A DNA stretch of 64,000 bases, taken from NCBI RefSeq assembly GCF_016859285.1, contig NC_053401.1, positions 6,640,469-6,704,468 of the forward strand. Reading direction: 5' to 3'. The position numbers and the translations under genes were made by a program. Source of the stretch: Xiphias gladius (lineage: Eukaryota > Chordata > Actinopteri > Istiophoriformes > Xiphiidae). The notes beneath the pieces are model-generated. The model saw nothing but the letters and a program-made list of their open reading frames with translations. It did no database searches and was not told the DNA's origin. Shown piece after piece: positions 1 to 12,121 of the stretch (the first letter of the stretch is position 1; each line of letters opens with the position of its first letter).

Positions 1-614
1 GGCCACTGTGTGTACATTCACCACAGGAACTTTGTTTGCATTCTTTCAGTCACTTTGTGATACGAGGTCGATCACAGTTGTTGTGTTATCTCAAAAGTCG
101 TACATGCAGCATAACCCCTAAGCACATGAAGCTTGAGTCCAAAAACCACTGTTCTTAAGCTCTAATTTGGTCCACTCTTGGTCTGGTGTGGCTCTTTAGC
201 CGCTAGACACCCGGCTTTCTTCACCAGCTAGCTGCTAGATTTATCAGTGTTCCGTTTGGTGCTGGGCAGGTACTGTGTACAGTTTGAAAATAGGTGGCTG
301 CTGTGGCTGGAAATGAGGTTTATGAGACCAGAGTTTGCAGGCCATAAACAAACAAATGAGGCTAAAAGAGGCAAAAAAGCTCCATAGAAATCACTGTGGA
401 GTCGATTGATTATTCTCTGTGGGTTCTTCACTTCCACACTGCACAGTCATTTGATCTGTTGTTGATATAAAAATATTGATTTTATAATTTTCCAGTTGTT
501 TTTCCTGTGCCTTTATGATTACGTCCCTTCTGTTGATAATGTAAGTGAACTTTGTCTCATCACATGCTATCACGGTGGCTTTTTCAATAACGCGGCTTTA
601 TTTTATGTGTTTAG
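1..614 (+). other. orc5: orc5 intron (5' part of gene lies outside window)
   Basis: No exon is visible here. The sequence runs into the splice acceptor ending at 614 (TTTAG) that opens the first visible orc5 exon, so it is read as intron. The short open frames on both strands resemble no known protein. Confidence 0.6.
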
Positions 615-3558
615 TGAAAGAGACTGACACACACAAGCTGTGGAGAAACATAGAGCCTCATTTGAAAAAAGCCATGCAGACAGTTTATCTTCGAGAAGTG
701 TCCAGGTTTGTCAAATCAGACTATGTCAATCTTGGTCTAATGTCTTATTCTTGTAATTTGCCTTTCATGCTGTCCTCTAGGCCAAAAACATGTCATTGTT
801 GTTCCTGTGGCTCCTTATCATCATTGTGCGTTTTTTCTCTCGTCTCTCTGTTCAGTCTTCAGTGGGAGCAGATGCAGCAAATGGAAGAGAAGGAATCGGG
901 TGCCTTGAGAGGTACCAACACACACTGAGCGCTGTTTCACTTGATGACGTAATATGACTGCAGAGCAGATGTTAAACTGTAAGACAAGTGATAGGGCGCA
1001 GTGACACTGTGGATTCATGCTGAAATTGTGATATTTTTTCCCGTGCAGTTGATAACTTGTAATAGCGAATCAATCCATCGCCCCAAAAATAATACATTAA
1101 CATCTAATATTGGGTTGCAATGAACATGATGAATTAATTTTGTACAGCATATCTGACTGATTGCACTTATTGCCCTCCTTGCAAAGGTTTATCTGCTCAC
1201 ACTCATGTTGAACTGCCTTATTACTCCAAGTTCCTTTTGATTGCTGCCTACTTGGCATCCTACAACCCTGCCCGCACAGACAAACGCTTTTTCCTCAAGG
1301 TAGGCAATTTATATTTTTATATATTTTGTTATATATATTTGGTGAAAAGCTCCCCACGGACTCTTAGTCCGCCAGGGGGCCTCTGTAATTTTGTCTTTAA
1401 AGATTTTACACCAGAGAATCTTCTGTTGAAATTATGCCTCTGTGGGTTTTTTGTGGGGTTTTTCGTTTTCCAAATTTGAGGGTCTGAGGATAGAAAATGT
1501 CGTATATTGTACAGATTGAAGAACCCTTTTCGGCAAATCTGTAATTATATGCTATATGAATAAAAATTGACTTGATTCATATGAATTAAAGTGTTCGATG
1601 GCTGTCTGTTTCCTCCCAACAGCACCACGGTAAAATAAGAAAAACAAACTTCTTGAAGAAAAACGAAAAGGTGATCATCTTTACATACTACTGCCTTTGT
1701 TCTTTGTTCATTTCACATCACAAGTCTCACATATAATTTAATATAATGTCAATATCTTCCAGACTAGCAACCACCTTCTGGGGCCCAAGCCTTTCCCTCT
1801 GGACCGCCTGCTCGCCATTTTCTACAGCGTGGTGGACAGCAGAGTCGCCCCCAGTGCCAGCATATTCTCCCAGGTAAGAGTCCAATGGGCAGCTGCAGTC
1901 ACATTTAGTCACTTCACATTTGAATTTTTGCATGACTTGCACCATATTTCACTGAGCATTCAGCACATGTTGCACAGATTCAGTTGAGATTAACCCAGGA
2001 CAGGGCGTTTATCTGTTGATGGTGGGGGTGGACTGTAACAGTTGTGGGCATATAGCATCCTGTGAGCCAAATTCAGCTCTTCAGCAGAGGTATTTGGCCC
2101 CTGACAAGTTTTTAACAGGGTTTTTCTTAAATCTGCTCTAGATAACAACATTAATCCAGGGATAATTTAAATTACAATGAATTTGAGCTTGTAACATCTA
2201 ATACTCATGGCGCTGATATACTTACCAGATGAATAACACAGATAGATAATATAATATACTTTATTTAAATATTTAAAATGACAAACAGTTTTAATTCCTC
2301 AGCTTTAGCTTGTTTGTGTCTCACAAACACGAATAGTGGCAGTTTAACAGAATTGTTGTACTGGACATTTTTTTAAGTTGACGACAACAACAGCTGCAAT
2401 TTCATTCAAACATCAGCTCCATCTCTGTTCTCGTGGTTCAACATATATTCATGCATACAATAGTTTTTTACCAAACAATTATTAACATTAGCATTTGTAA
2501 TATTAGTTCTCACTTACTAATCAGAAAAATGACGTCGACCCTCAAAAAGTTATAAATGCATTTTATATTTTATTTATAAATAAATTGAACGAAATAAACA
2601 AACATATTCAGAACAGATATATATCTATATATATATATATATATTCCATTGCTGACCCCTGCAGCATAGTGTTCTTGTAAAATATAGGACACATTAACAT
2701 ATACTTAGAGTATGTGTCCCCGGAACACTTAAATGGTCCACTGTTGCCATTATACTGAATTAAACTAAGCTCTGTAGTGGTTGAATTTCACCCTTCATTT
2801 AGTCCTGTAGTGGCTGTAATCTTTCTCCATGATTGTGACTCCCACTATTAGCTACAGGAAGCCTCATGCTTCTGCAAAATTTCCAACAGAATATAGAAAA
2901 TCATTTCATTTCATGCTTTTACTCCATTTACCAGATAAGCAAATGTAAGAGAATATGCACTATATAATAAGAGGATTTTAAATGATAATTTTTCCCATTT
3001 CTAGGTGCACATGTACTATTTTATGTTCAATCAAGCCTCATGATCACAGTGTCTCAGATGAGAGAGTTTTCTAGCCATATGGTCATGAGTTTTGGGATCC
3101 GTGGCCAAATGCCGATCTATTTATGGCCCTGAGCATGAAATGGTTTTAGAAAATTAGGCTTAACCCGTATCTGTGCAACTGGCTGTCATCATTTACTGCC
3201 TCTGCATCAAAGTGTGGGAAAGCTGTGTTTAAAGAAGTGGAACAGAGAGTCATTTTTGGTTTTTCTCTATTCTCCGTTTAGATCTCCTCTCTGGTGACCT
3301 TACAGCTGTTGACTCAGGTCAGCCATGATGACCAGCTCGATGCCCCAAAGTACAAATGTGCTGTTTCTATGGACTTCATCTGTGCCATATCCAGGTGTGT
3401 GTTCATGTTTGTTAATACGCATGATTGAGACCGACTGAATTTTTCAAGGGAACTGACCTTTTAGATTTTTTTTTTTCCACTGAGAATGTGCCTGGTGTGA
3501 TTTATCTTCCAGGACGGTGAACTTTGATATTGTCAAGTATCTGTATGACTTCCTGTGA
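615..3558 (+). CDS. orc5: Origin recognition complex subunit 5, C-terminal part (7 exons)
   Basis: ORC5 is a subunit of the six-protein complex that binds replication origins in the nucleus and loads MCM helicase. The visible coding exons are 615-705, 856-911, 1187-1299, 1623-1670, 1763-1873, 3282-3394 and 3513-3558. They join in phase to about 192 codons and end in a TGA. Diagnostic stretches that match vertebrate ORC5 are [52 protein letters not shown] and the C-terminus YLYDFL. These belong to the winged-helix C-terminal half. The N-terminal AAA+ ATPase part, roughly 240 residues by comparison with the human protein of about 435, lies upstream of the window. The first exon starts mid-codon (phase 1), which confirms missing upstream exons. 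The reading frame is intact. Confidence 0.95.
1874..3281 (+). other. orc5: orc5 intron of 1.4 kb, AT-rich
   Basis: This is the longest visible orc5 intron. It contains a short (TA)n tract near 2617-2645. I see no coding exon or recognised repeat family in it. Confidence 0.7.
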
Positions 3559-3773
3559 GCGTGAAGGGAGTAAAGGAGAGATGACGCATTGTGACAGTAA
3601 GACAAAAGGGGGATTTCTCTGTATACTAACACACTTCAGGAGAAGCATTTGGCAGAAATATGTGGAGAAAAACTAATCCAATAATGCCGCTGCCCCCTTG
3701 TGGCTGAGAAATTAGCTTTTCCTGTAGAGTCTCTGTGCCTCATACCATGTTAAATATTTGCATTTGTAAAAAA

Positions 3774-3779
3774 AATAAA
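3774..3779 (+). promoter_or_regulatory. orc5: orc5 polyadenylation signal
   Basis: A canonical AATAAA lies about 215 bases after the orc5 stop codon, giving a short 3' UTR. Confidence 0.7.
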
Positions 3780-4240
3780 TGCCATATTGGCAAGTTGACT
3801 TTATCTTGGTTTAGTTTTGTTAAAAAAACTTCATGTTTATAGGAAATATCCTACAAGAGTCTTACTGTCGTAAAGAGTTATTTTATTATAATACAAAAAG
3901 CATCCAGTATATACTGTATAGCAGTGGGATTAATGCAAATATTCACAGTTCATGATGCTTCGAAGAAATGCAAAAAAGATTATGGTGTAGCTGTATTATT
4001 TTTGCCTGACATAGAGTGACCCTGGCACCATGCAGGTGATTCATTGTCCTTGCTCAAAGGAGTTTTTTTTTTTTTTTTTCTTTCTCTGTGATGTGCTTTT
4101 ACCCCATTGTATGAAGGCACTGAAATCAAATGATACTGTAACTATAATGGAAGAAATTCACTTTAAAAAAAAGTCTGGTCCTTAATTTGGGCTCCAGTTC
4201 ACTCATCGTCCTCATTTAACCTTTAAACAGTAAACCAGAC

Positions 4241-4507
4241 CAGTGGTTCCCAACCTTTTGGGCTTGTGAATGCTTAAAACATACCACTGTCAATCGTGAC
4301 CCACTGTAACCAGTCTTCGTCTTCTTTCTCTTCCATTTCTATTCTTTCTTTCAAATTTCTCAATTTTTTCCTATTTCTTTCATTTACTCATTTTTAAAAG
4401 GCATGAAATGCCTAAAATTGTCTAGTAATTTTTCCCCCCTGCTTTCAATCCCATTAATCTTGTGATTCCTCAGATTTAACTTGCGACCCTGAGGTTGAGA
4501 ACCACTG
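4241..4507. mobile_element. hAT-like MITE, copy 1
   Basis: The left end is CAGTGGTTCCCAACC and the right end GGTTGAGAACCACTG, which are inverted copies differing at one base. CAGTGGTTCYCAA is the typical end of many vertebrate hAT transposons. There is no coding capacity. The flanking 8-mers are not clearly duplicated, so the insertion is old or the boundary is off. Confidence 0.65.
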
Positions 4508-4695
4508 AACTGGAAAAATCTTTAAAGCAACGTCTCATCCTAAATAGAGACGATGATATTCACCCTTAAAATTTTCATTTGATTTGCTGTTGATCAATCC
4601 AGTCCAGCATAATTTGAGCTTCTGCACAGGGTGTATGTGAAAATAAAGAACGGCCTTTCGGTGATGGCAGTTTTTGTAGGAAGCCGTCTCTTTGT

Positions 4696-5026
4696 CAGTG
4701 GTCGGGACCCCTAAGAGGGTCTCAAGATGAATATTAGAGGTCACAAAATTATTAAGAAGTTGGGAAAGAAGAACCAAAACTTTTCTCTGCTCTGTAAAAT
4801 TCTATTTATTTTGCAAAACATTTATCTTTGCTTTTTGTCTTATAAGACACCAGATAGCTTAACTTCCTCATGCCTCTAAAAATTATTCAAATTAAACTAC
4901 CTGAGAAGGTGAAAATCACTGTCCTTTAGGTGATCACAGCTCATAGAAGTATGTAACATTTGATAATGAGTCTTGAGTTGACTTCTTATCATTTTAAGCG
5001 GTCAGAAGCCTGGTTGGGAACCACTG
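4696..5026. mobile_element. hAT-like MITE, copy 2, with 8-bp target duplication
   Basis: The element begins CAGTGG and ends GGTTGGGAACCACTG. It is flanked by CTCTTTGT (4688-4695) and CTCTATGT (5027-5034), an 8-bp direct repeat matching at 7 of 8 positions, as expected for hAT insertion. It is non-coding and lies about 190 bp from copy 1. Confidence 0.7.
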
Positions 5027-5084
5027 CTCTATGTCTTAAGTTAACAATTCCCTCTAACTTGGACATGTCCTACATTAGTTCCTC

Positions 5085-5105
5085 CTGCTGCTGCTGCTGC
5101 TGCTG
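5085..5105 (+). repeat. (CTG)7 trinucleotide repeat
   Basis: Seven perfect CTG units are followed by TTG units. The tract is in the spacer between the orc5 and guca1a transcripts and is not coding. Confidence 0.9.
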
Positions 5106-5274
5106 TTGTTGTTCCTGTGAATCCTAGAGGTATTCAGATTTGAAATGTATGTCTTTACATTTGCCGAGGGATGGTAAGGTGCATCAGGCTGGACTATAGC
5201 TTATTGTATGTTTTGTAGAAACTCAAATACCTGCAAAACTGATCCAGTACATTTAACAGAAACATTACACAGAT

Positions 5275-6054
5275 GATTTTAAGGGTTCATTTTTATTGTA
5301 CAAATAAGCAAAAGCTGGAAAAAAAAAAACCCACATTCTGCAGCCTTCCAACTTAAGGCACCAGTACAGCGTAGCCAACAAACATAACAATTTCTATATC
5401 TGTATTTACGCTGAATAGGAAGCCAAAGAAACACCCACGCACCGATGTTACAAAACCACAAGCCAGTAGTTTGCCTTTTGCTTCCTCTTCAATTATTTCA
5501 AACATTAAAAAAAGGTTAAAACATAAAAAGGTAAACATTTGAGAATTGTATTTGGACGTTAGTAAATCTCTCCAGAAACTTTCACCTGTTCCTATATTAC
5601 AGCCATTGACTTAATCAGATTAGTCTGGATGTGAAGCACACTACAGAGTCATAGCTTCCTTCTGTAAACCCCACAGGTAAGAACAGGTAAATAGAGATTT
5701 GAGTAATCTGATGCAGAGGGACTCAGACCCCGGGAAAGGAGGGGGAAAAAAAGGTTTGGAAAGCATAGTTGAATGCATGTTATTGCCACTCTGCTAGCTC
5801 CCTCTTTTATCCCTCGGGGTATCTGAGGGTAAGTGGGCCGTCTGAGAGATCATCCCTCATGCCAGCGTGGCCTTGGAAAAGCTCAGCATCATTAAACAAG
5901 GACAACGACTGGTCTGCAAAGGTTGACTGAGTCATCCAGATGCTTTTAAAGTGCATGTGTGCTACTCTTATAGAGATTAAAAATAAGAAATGTCAGTGTT
6001 ATGATTACACGGGCATCATATTAAACTGGCTGAGGTACTGGGACTGGACAGATT
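5275..6054 (-). other. guca1a: guca1a 3' UTR with poly(A) signal
   Basis: On the minus strand an AATAAA (plus positions 5292-5297) lies about 760 bases after the guca1a stop codon. The interval has no other feature and is read as 3' UTR. Confidence 0.6.
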
Positions 6055-8804
6055 CTAAACGCTGTGCCTCCTGTTGTGGATCATGGCCACAATGTGGGTG
6101 AGGTCCAGACTTTTCATCATCACCTCCATGAAATCATCGTCGCTGCGAGCACCGGCCACAAACTCCTCCAAGGAAAGCTCGCCTGTTGGAGGAGACAAAG
6201 ATTGTATTTACACTTATAAAAGAATTAAATTTACAGCTGCATTTATTCATTTAACACGTTCTCCCCCTCCTCATCTAACAATGAGGGTGCAGGATGTGTA
6301 AGCAACGGTGAACAATTGTCCATAATTACGTTTTATTGTAAAGCAACCTCTAGTGGCGGTACAAATTCAGATGAGAGCAAAAGAAGAAGCCTGGTGACGT
6401 CATTGTAGAGCCACAAAATCTGCATACAGATGAGGTCGGGTCGGATGGATGGGTTGACAAAACCTGGGTCTCTAACCGTTTGTTTCCGCCATGTGAACCA
6501 TGTCTTCATCATGATCACGAAGGTCCTCTAACCCTAACAAAGGTCTTTCAACCCAGACCCCAAACCTAACCAAGTCATTTTTGTGTCCGAGACGAGCTGA
6601 ACCTTTAGTATAGCATTGTCACATCATTCATTTAGGTTGGAGGACTTGTTTGATTTTGGACACAGCAACAGTGACAAGTTAGGTAGTGAGATTTATCAGA
6701 CTTCAGGGCAGCTCCCTCTGAAGCCAGAACTGCTTTTCACAACTTTTTCACATATGTAGTAGTACCCCCCCAAGAACTGTAAAAAGACTTTGATGTGTAA
6801 AATCGGTGGAGTTCCCTGTTAAGTGTTTTGCATCTTTTGTAAAAGGTTTATGGATTTTTTTTATTGTGTTAAGTAGCCACCTACAGTTTATATTCTGTCT
6901 GTTGTGTTTCTTGGCTCAGAGGCAGCACGGGGGCAGATACTGTAAATATCTAAACACCGTCTACCCACGATCGATTTCTTCCTAAATCTCTGTCTCCATA
7001 CAGTGCCAGAACACACTCACCATCGCCGTTTATATCAATCCTGTCAAACACACGGTTGGTGAACTCCTCAGCGCTTGTTTCCTGACTTTCATTCCCATTG
7101 ATTGCACGAATGGCCTAAAGGGAAAGGGATCAAATCAGTATGCCACGTTCAGGCCAAGACTTGCAAGGGAATGCAGTGTGGAAGCTGCACAATATGCTGT
7201 ACCTTTATGATGTTGAGGAGCTCGTGTCTGTCAATGCAGCCGTTTCCATCCACGTCGTAAAGTTTGAAATACCAGCGCAGCTTGTGCTCCATCTTTCCTC
7301 GCATCACCAGGCTCAGAGCTGCCACATACTCCATGAAGTCTATGTAGCCGTCCTGCGGAGACAAGCAGGGAGATGAGATTTGTACGCTCTTGTTCCTTGT
7401 CAGAACAGTATCAACCATGAATAAATTGTTATTCACGACCATCTATTTATTATTAAGACCATTTTCAGGCTTTGAAAGTGATAAATCAGTCAACCAAAGC
7501 TCCGTCCTTCAGTTGAAAGAGATCCTCCTCATCGCAACTCCACAAGCTATCTGTGTGAAATGAAGCATGCCAGGGCAGAGGATTATCTCTAGGGTCTGGC
7601 TGTGTCTGAACACGGGCAACGATCTTAGCCTCAAAGCATTGTCTCATAGATAATCTCACAGTTTAAATCATGCATACAGATTACCATGGCCTTTTGTGAG
7701 CTGAGCAGGAGACTAAATATAGACACGCAGCTTCTCAGAGGGACACCCTGCGATGACCCTGTCACGCGCTCAGGGAGGCTCTTAGTAAACCTAAGTGATC
7801 CGAGGGCCAAAACGGGATGCAAGCCCATCCTGGGAAGTCACCGCACTGCTAGAGCGCTTGTGTGTGTACATATACACTTCAGTGAACGTCTGTCCCTGAA
7901 CGATACAGATGCTCTTCAATTTGGGCATCATGTCAAAGAGATATATAGATATTTTCTGCTCTTGTCTCAATTTTAAATGTAGCCTTAAACACTCCAAAAA
8001 TCATGCAGCAGGCCATCTTATTCTGGTGTTGTAATCCATTTTAGTGCTGAAACCATGCGTCAATTAATCAATTACTAGATGACGGAAAATAAAGAGCTAA
8101 ATTTTGATCAGCAATTAATCGTTTCAGCCACTTTTCTGGCAAAAAGACCCAAAATGTGCAGCACCTCAAATGTGATGATTCGAGACACTTTCTAGTACTT
8201 TAAGTAACGTCATTAGTAGGTAAAGAGCTGAAGTACTAGGTAAGCATCTGAAATTAGTTATGGGACGCTTTAGTTTTAGAGGGTGATGTAAACAATTTGA
8301 AGATGACAATACTTCTAAGAAAAAAAACCGCCAAGTAACAAAATCCCACATTCATTTTCTTACCTTTAAACATGACATACTTCAACTAAGGAAGAAATAT
8401 GTGTTCTTCTCAAATGGATCGACCTAGTGTACAAGTGTCCCTCTCTCTTTAAAAGTCGAGACACAGACATGACACAAACTAGCAATCCCAAAAGAACCAG
8501 CACACCCTGACACCTTTTTTAAAAAAAAAAAAAAAATCACTCCCCACAGTCAAAGTGTAGGCCCTTTTGAATTTAACTTTGTAGTTAAAAAAAAGCATCA
8601 TCTCACCTTGTTCATGTCGAACGTGCGGAACATCTGCTCTATGTAGGCGTTGGCCTCTGGATCCAGGCCTCGCAGCCCGAAGAACTGCTTGAACTCATGC
8701 AGGGTGAGCTGACCTGAGGGGCACTCGGTCATGAACTTCTTGTACCAGAGGTGCATCTCCACCGCCTGCAGGTCGTCCACAGTGCTTCCTGTTGAGTTAC
8801 CCAT
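6055..8804 (-). CDS. guca1a: Guanylyl cyclase-activating protein 1 (GCAP1)
   Basis: GCAP1 is a myristoylated Ca2+/Mg2+ sensor of rod and cone outer segments. It activates retinal guanylyl cyclase when Ca2+ falls after light. The exons, in transcript order, are 8607-8804, 7203-7352, 7021-7114 and 6055-6182. They total 570 nt, giving 189 aa plus stop, the length expected for fish GCAP1. The start MGNSTG carries the glycine-2 myristoylation site. EF1 is the degenerate, non-binding form ([12 protein letters not shown]). EF2 ([13 protein letters not shown]), EF3 ([13 protein letters not shown]) and EF4 ([13 protein letters not shown]) keep the Ca2+ ligands. All introns are GT-AG. Other GCAP paralogues exist in fish, but the N-terminus and the C-terminus HNRRHSV favour GCAP1. 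An in-frame ATG lies upstream at about 8846; the MGN start is preferred because it creates the lipidation signal. Confidence 0.95.
8035..8140 (-). repeat. Dispersed ATTAATCG-type repeat end in guca1a intron 1
   Basis: The segment ends in AATTAATCGTTTCAGCCAC. The same AATTAATCG...TCAGC terminal motif recurs in golgb1, hcls1 and pex26 introns in this window, so it is read as one end of an old dispersed element. Confidence 0.5.
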
Positions 8805-9304
8805 CCCTGCAGACAAGTTATCTGGAACCCTTGGCGGCTGGCGCACAAACCTCTCACCCCAGCTGGTCTACCGTGAAGCGGAGGTGATCCCTCTTCACGG
8901 TCACACAACGTTGGGACTTAGGGTGAGAGCAGCCGCCGGCGCGGGCCTTTTGTAGATGACTGCGTTCGGGGGTTGTGGTGATCCACGCCCCTCTGTGTCC
9001 TCCTTGGGCCTAGTCACCGGCTGTAATCCAGGCAAACATGCAGATGATCGTCTTAATCATCCCAGTTAAGGGCAGGTTGACACTTCCACCTCTGTCCATG
9101 TTTATCCTGAGATGTGCTGACAAGCACAATACAGCTTTCATCCGTCACCTGGAGACACGGGATATCCAGCACAGTCATGTATCTGAACCGATGGGATACA
9201 CCTCGCTCAGCAAGTGCACTGAAATATGAGTGGTGCAGCTTTAATGCTGTTAGCGAAGACTAAGCACAGTACAAAACGCACAAACCTAAGTCTGTGACTC
9301 CCTC
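8805..9304 (-). promoter_or_regulatory. guca1a: guca1a 5' UTR and promoter region
   Basis: This is sequence immediately upstream of the GCAP1 start. The first 150 bases are more GC-rich than the flanks. GTAATCC near 9022 resembles the CRX/OTX photoreceptor core (TAATCC), but no TATA box or start site can be fixed from sequence alone. Confidence 0.35.
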
Positions 9305-9720
9305 CACTACACGCTTAAAGGACAGGTTCACAGCTTTTCAAATCTGCCGTAACACAATAGTCAGTGTCCATGTGTACGTTGAAACTGGTTTTGCTTGATC
9401 TAATCATTCCTCCTGCTCATACAGGCCATAAAAAAAAAAAAAAATCCCCTCCTAATGCACTTTCGAAGTAAGTCATGGGGGACAACATCCACAGTCCTCA
9501 TTCAAACGTTTATCTGAAGCTAATATAAGGCTTAAGCCAGACATATTAGACGAGCCAAGTGCGCGTCTTTGTAAGGCTGCGGCCTTTTTAGTACAAAGTT
9601 CTCTCTTTTTGGTTAGTGACTCTCTGCTGCAGCTCAACACTGTCCATGGAAACACAAAGAGAGACTTTGTAAGATAAAACCCTCATATTGACTTCAGATA
9701 ACACATTTTTTGGACATATT
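9305..9720 (+). repeat. Dispersed teleost repeat (GGACAGGTTCAC type)
   Basis: It starts AAAGGACAGGTTCACAGC and runs through blocks such as AATCATTCCTCCTGCTCATAC and GTTTATCTGAAGCTAATAT, ending near GGAAACACAAAGAGAGACTTT. I recognise these blocks as a family widely scattered in percomorph genomes. It is non-coding and its class is uncertain. Confidence 0.5.
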
Positions 9721-10159
9721 GAAGACTGGATTTTGTCCTCCATTACTTACATTGAATATGCATAAGTAGTGCCTTAATTGTTTTAATATTGCATGTTTTA
9801 TTTTTGTTATCTGTTGTCTTTTGCAGTCTTGTGTGCTTTTAATTTTACACTCCACTATACATCCTGTGGTGTATGTCTGTGATTAACAGGTGTTTATATG
9901 ATTATTCAGAAGAAGTTGATGGACAGAAAATTAATCTACAACAATTTTGATACTCAATTTCATAAGTTTAGGTAATTTTGTAGAAAAAAAAAAGCCCCAA
10001 AATTCAGTGTCCAAGTTTTCAAATTTGATTATTTACTAGCGTTTGTCTTAATTCCTTTTGGGTCCTGATATTTGACTCTGGGAAATTGTTCATTATTTTC
10101 AATGCTGTCTGACAAAACCAATGATTCAAGGAAAAAACTAGAATAAAAAAGTACAACAC

Positions 10160-11512
10160 AGTTTGGTAGAGATCTTTATTTAGATACTACAGTCTGAATC
10201 CAAGGAGGCAAGAGCCATGGCTGATTAGTACAATAACTGAACAAACATTACAGTTTGACTTAGTAAAATTAATATCAAAACGCGGCAGAAAGCCATTTGA
10301 TCTCATTGTGAATGCCATAAAATAACACGACAGCTACGTCAAAGTGATTTTGTATGAAGTTAAATCTCACTTCTTAAACATGACTCCTTTGTTACAACAA
10401 TTTTGTAATATACTTGAAAGTGTAAGTGTATTTGTCCTATTCAGCAGCTATTGTTGCAGTTAATGTCAAGAGTGCATTGTTACAATTTACTAATCAATTA
10501 TCAGTAATAAAAAATAATACAGATATATACTGTATATGTCAGTGCTTTAACTGCATTCTAAATGCACTAAATTAAAGTATATGCATTAATACAAAATAAA
10601 AATAAAAACTTTAGTAAATGCAGTTGTGGGTCACTTTAAAGCAACATTTCACTTTTCATAGTGTCATTTCTCACGTTGATAATATTTTTTACGTCAGATA
10701 CTAGTTGCCTCTGTAATACATTCAGCGGGAGTGCTTACGTTTCTTTCTGGCTATAAAAATCTCAAAACCACGGTAAAAGTTTCAGACTAACAAAGAAAAA
10801 CGGCAGAAAGCACTGCTCTTGCCAGTTCGGTAGCTCATCATTAATTCGTGTCGGAAGAGGAACTGGTCATTTTATGCCAAAAAAAACAACAGATATTACA
10901 GTGAAATGAAATATTGTGCATGCTTCACAGGCACATACGTTTAAAAATCAAAACAAAACAAAAAAACATTTGGCTGTTGATGTTATGATGTATTCTTCAT
11001 TTAGTGTTAAATTAAAAATTTTATCCTAACCTTGCTTTAGTGCAATAATGTAGTTCTAAAAAAAGGCATATAGTATGCTTCCATCATGTTTCACTCTAGT
11101 TTGCATTACCCTGTGACACATTTGCATATATCAGCGGGTACAAAGGATGCATGGCAGCATATGGGCTTGTCTAACAAATAGCCTGACATGTAGTTTCCAA
11201 CATTTTGGAAGAGCATTTCCTGACGATAACAAAACCTAGATTGAACAAATTATGTAGCAACACGTACAAATATAACACCCGTAAGACTATGTAACAAATA
11301 GCTATATTCTAAGATCTTACAAAAGTAAAAAGCGATAATATTTCAGACTTCAGTAAGGCCTCATTTTTCGTTCTTCATCAAGTATCACTTTCGCTTCATA
11401 TACAGTTTCCAAAGGTTAACCCCTTCAGCTTCAGTCTCTGCTGTTCACTGCTGCCTTTTATTGGCTTTTTGCCAATATAGCACTGTCACTAAAAGTCATG
11501 ATAAACATGAAG
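10160..11512 (-). other. Probable long 3' UTR of the small minus-strand gene
   Basis: This is 1.35 kb of AT-rich sequence with no open frame, between the stop codon at 11513 and a minus-strand AATAAA (plus positions 10175-10180). That arrangement suggests one long 3' UTR. The extent is inferred. Confidence 0.45.
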
Positions 11513-11791
11513 TCACTGTGGCTCCATACCAGAGCTCGGGCAGAGCTCTCTGGCCCCACCGGCGACAATCTTCCTCTTCCCCCAGTGCAGGTGTCTGTAG
11601 ATGGAGTCAAACGCTGACACCGTGTAGCGTGCAAACAGGCTGGTCCACTTCACCGCATCCACCATCCACTGCACAGTGCGCCCCACGAAGGCCACAAACA
11701 CTGTGGTGTAGTGGGCAAGCAGCAGTAGACTCCTCCCGAGCTGCTTGCCATGGTTGATGAGCAGGTTGACTCTTTGGTCATGTCTTACCAT
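11513..11791 (-). CDS. Unrecognised small protein, 92 aa, one hydrophobic segment
   Basis: I do not recognise this protein. The frame is open for 92 codons, and G or C dominates the third codon position inside AT-rich surroundings, which favours real coding. Residues about 19-45 (RSLLLLAHYTTVFVAFVGRT, then VQWMVDAV) are hydrophobic with basic flanks, so it could be a small membrane or amphipathic-helix protein. The tail, HWGKRKIVAGG and on, is basic and then polar. The start is uncertain: the ATG is followed directly by GTAAGA, which looks like a splice donor. The frame also stays open 14 codons further 5', to an in-frame TGA, and a weak acceptor (AACACAG) precedes the ATG. The CDS could therefore be an internal or last exon. 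It is head-to-head with golgb1, so a shared promoter is possible. Confidence 0.55.
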   Translation of the reverse strand: MVRHDQRVNLLINHGKQLGRSLLLLAHYTTVFVAFVGRTVQWMVDAVKWTSLFARYTVSAFDSIYRHLHWGKRKIVAGGARELCPSSGMEPQ

Positions 11792-11950
11792 CGTTATATT
11801 TTCTTCTGTGTTGTTCCAGATGGTGTAGGGTCAAATTATGTGGGTTTTGTTTTTTTGTTGTTTTTTTTTTTTTTTTTTTGCTCAAGGGCTCATTTTTCTT
11901 TTTAAAAATGTGTATATTTATGCAGATGCTCCCCAGGAAGGAGTACTCAC

Positions 11951-12121
11951 TTGGACATTTGCAGGCAGTCCCTTACATACGCAGATCCCGGCTGTCCAAT
12001 CAGTGCAGAGGAAGTTTTGTTTCCGGGAATGTTTGGTGATGTGGCTATGCTCAGAAATCCATCCGAGGAAAAATATCAAATAAAAACCAGACACTTTTAC
12101 CTGGGAAGCGCTGTCGCACAG
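11951..12121 (+). promoter_or_regulatory. golgb1: Possible golgb1 first (non-coding) exon and divergent promoter
   Basis: A strong donor, CACAG/GTGAGT, ends at 12121 about 950 bp before the acceptor of the first coding exon, consistent with a 5' UTR exon. Its start is not determinable. A minus-strand donor (CCAA/GTGAGT, plus about 11945-11950) lies in the same block, so both divergent genes may start here. A second GC-rich block at 12440-12540 is an alternative promoter. Confidence 0.35.

Noticed and set aside
11461-11757. Plus-strand 98-codon frame opposite the small gene
   Set aside because: Its Ser/Arg/Cys-rich composition looks like an antisense shadow; the minus frame has the GC-rich third positions.
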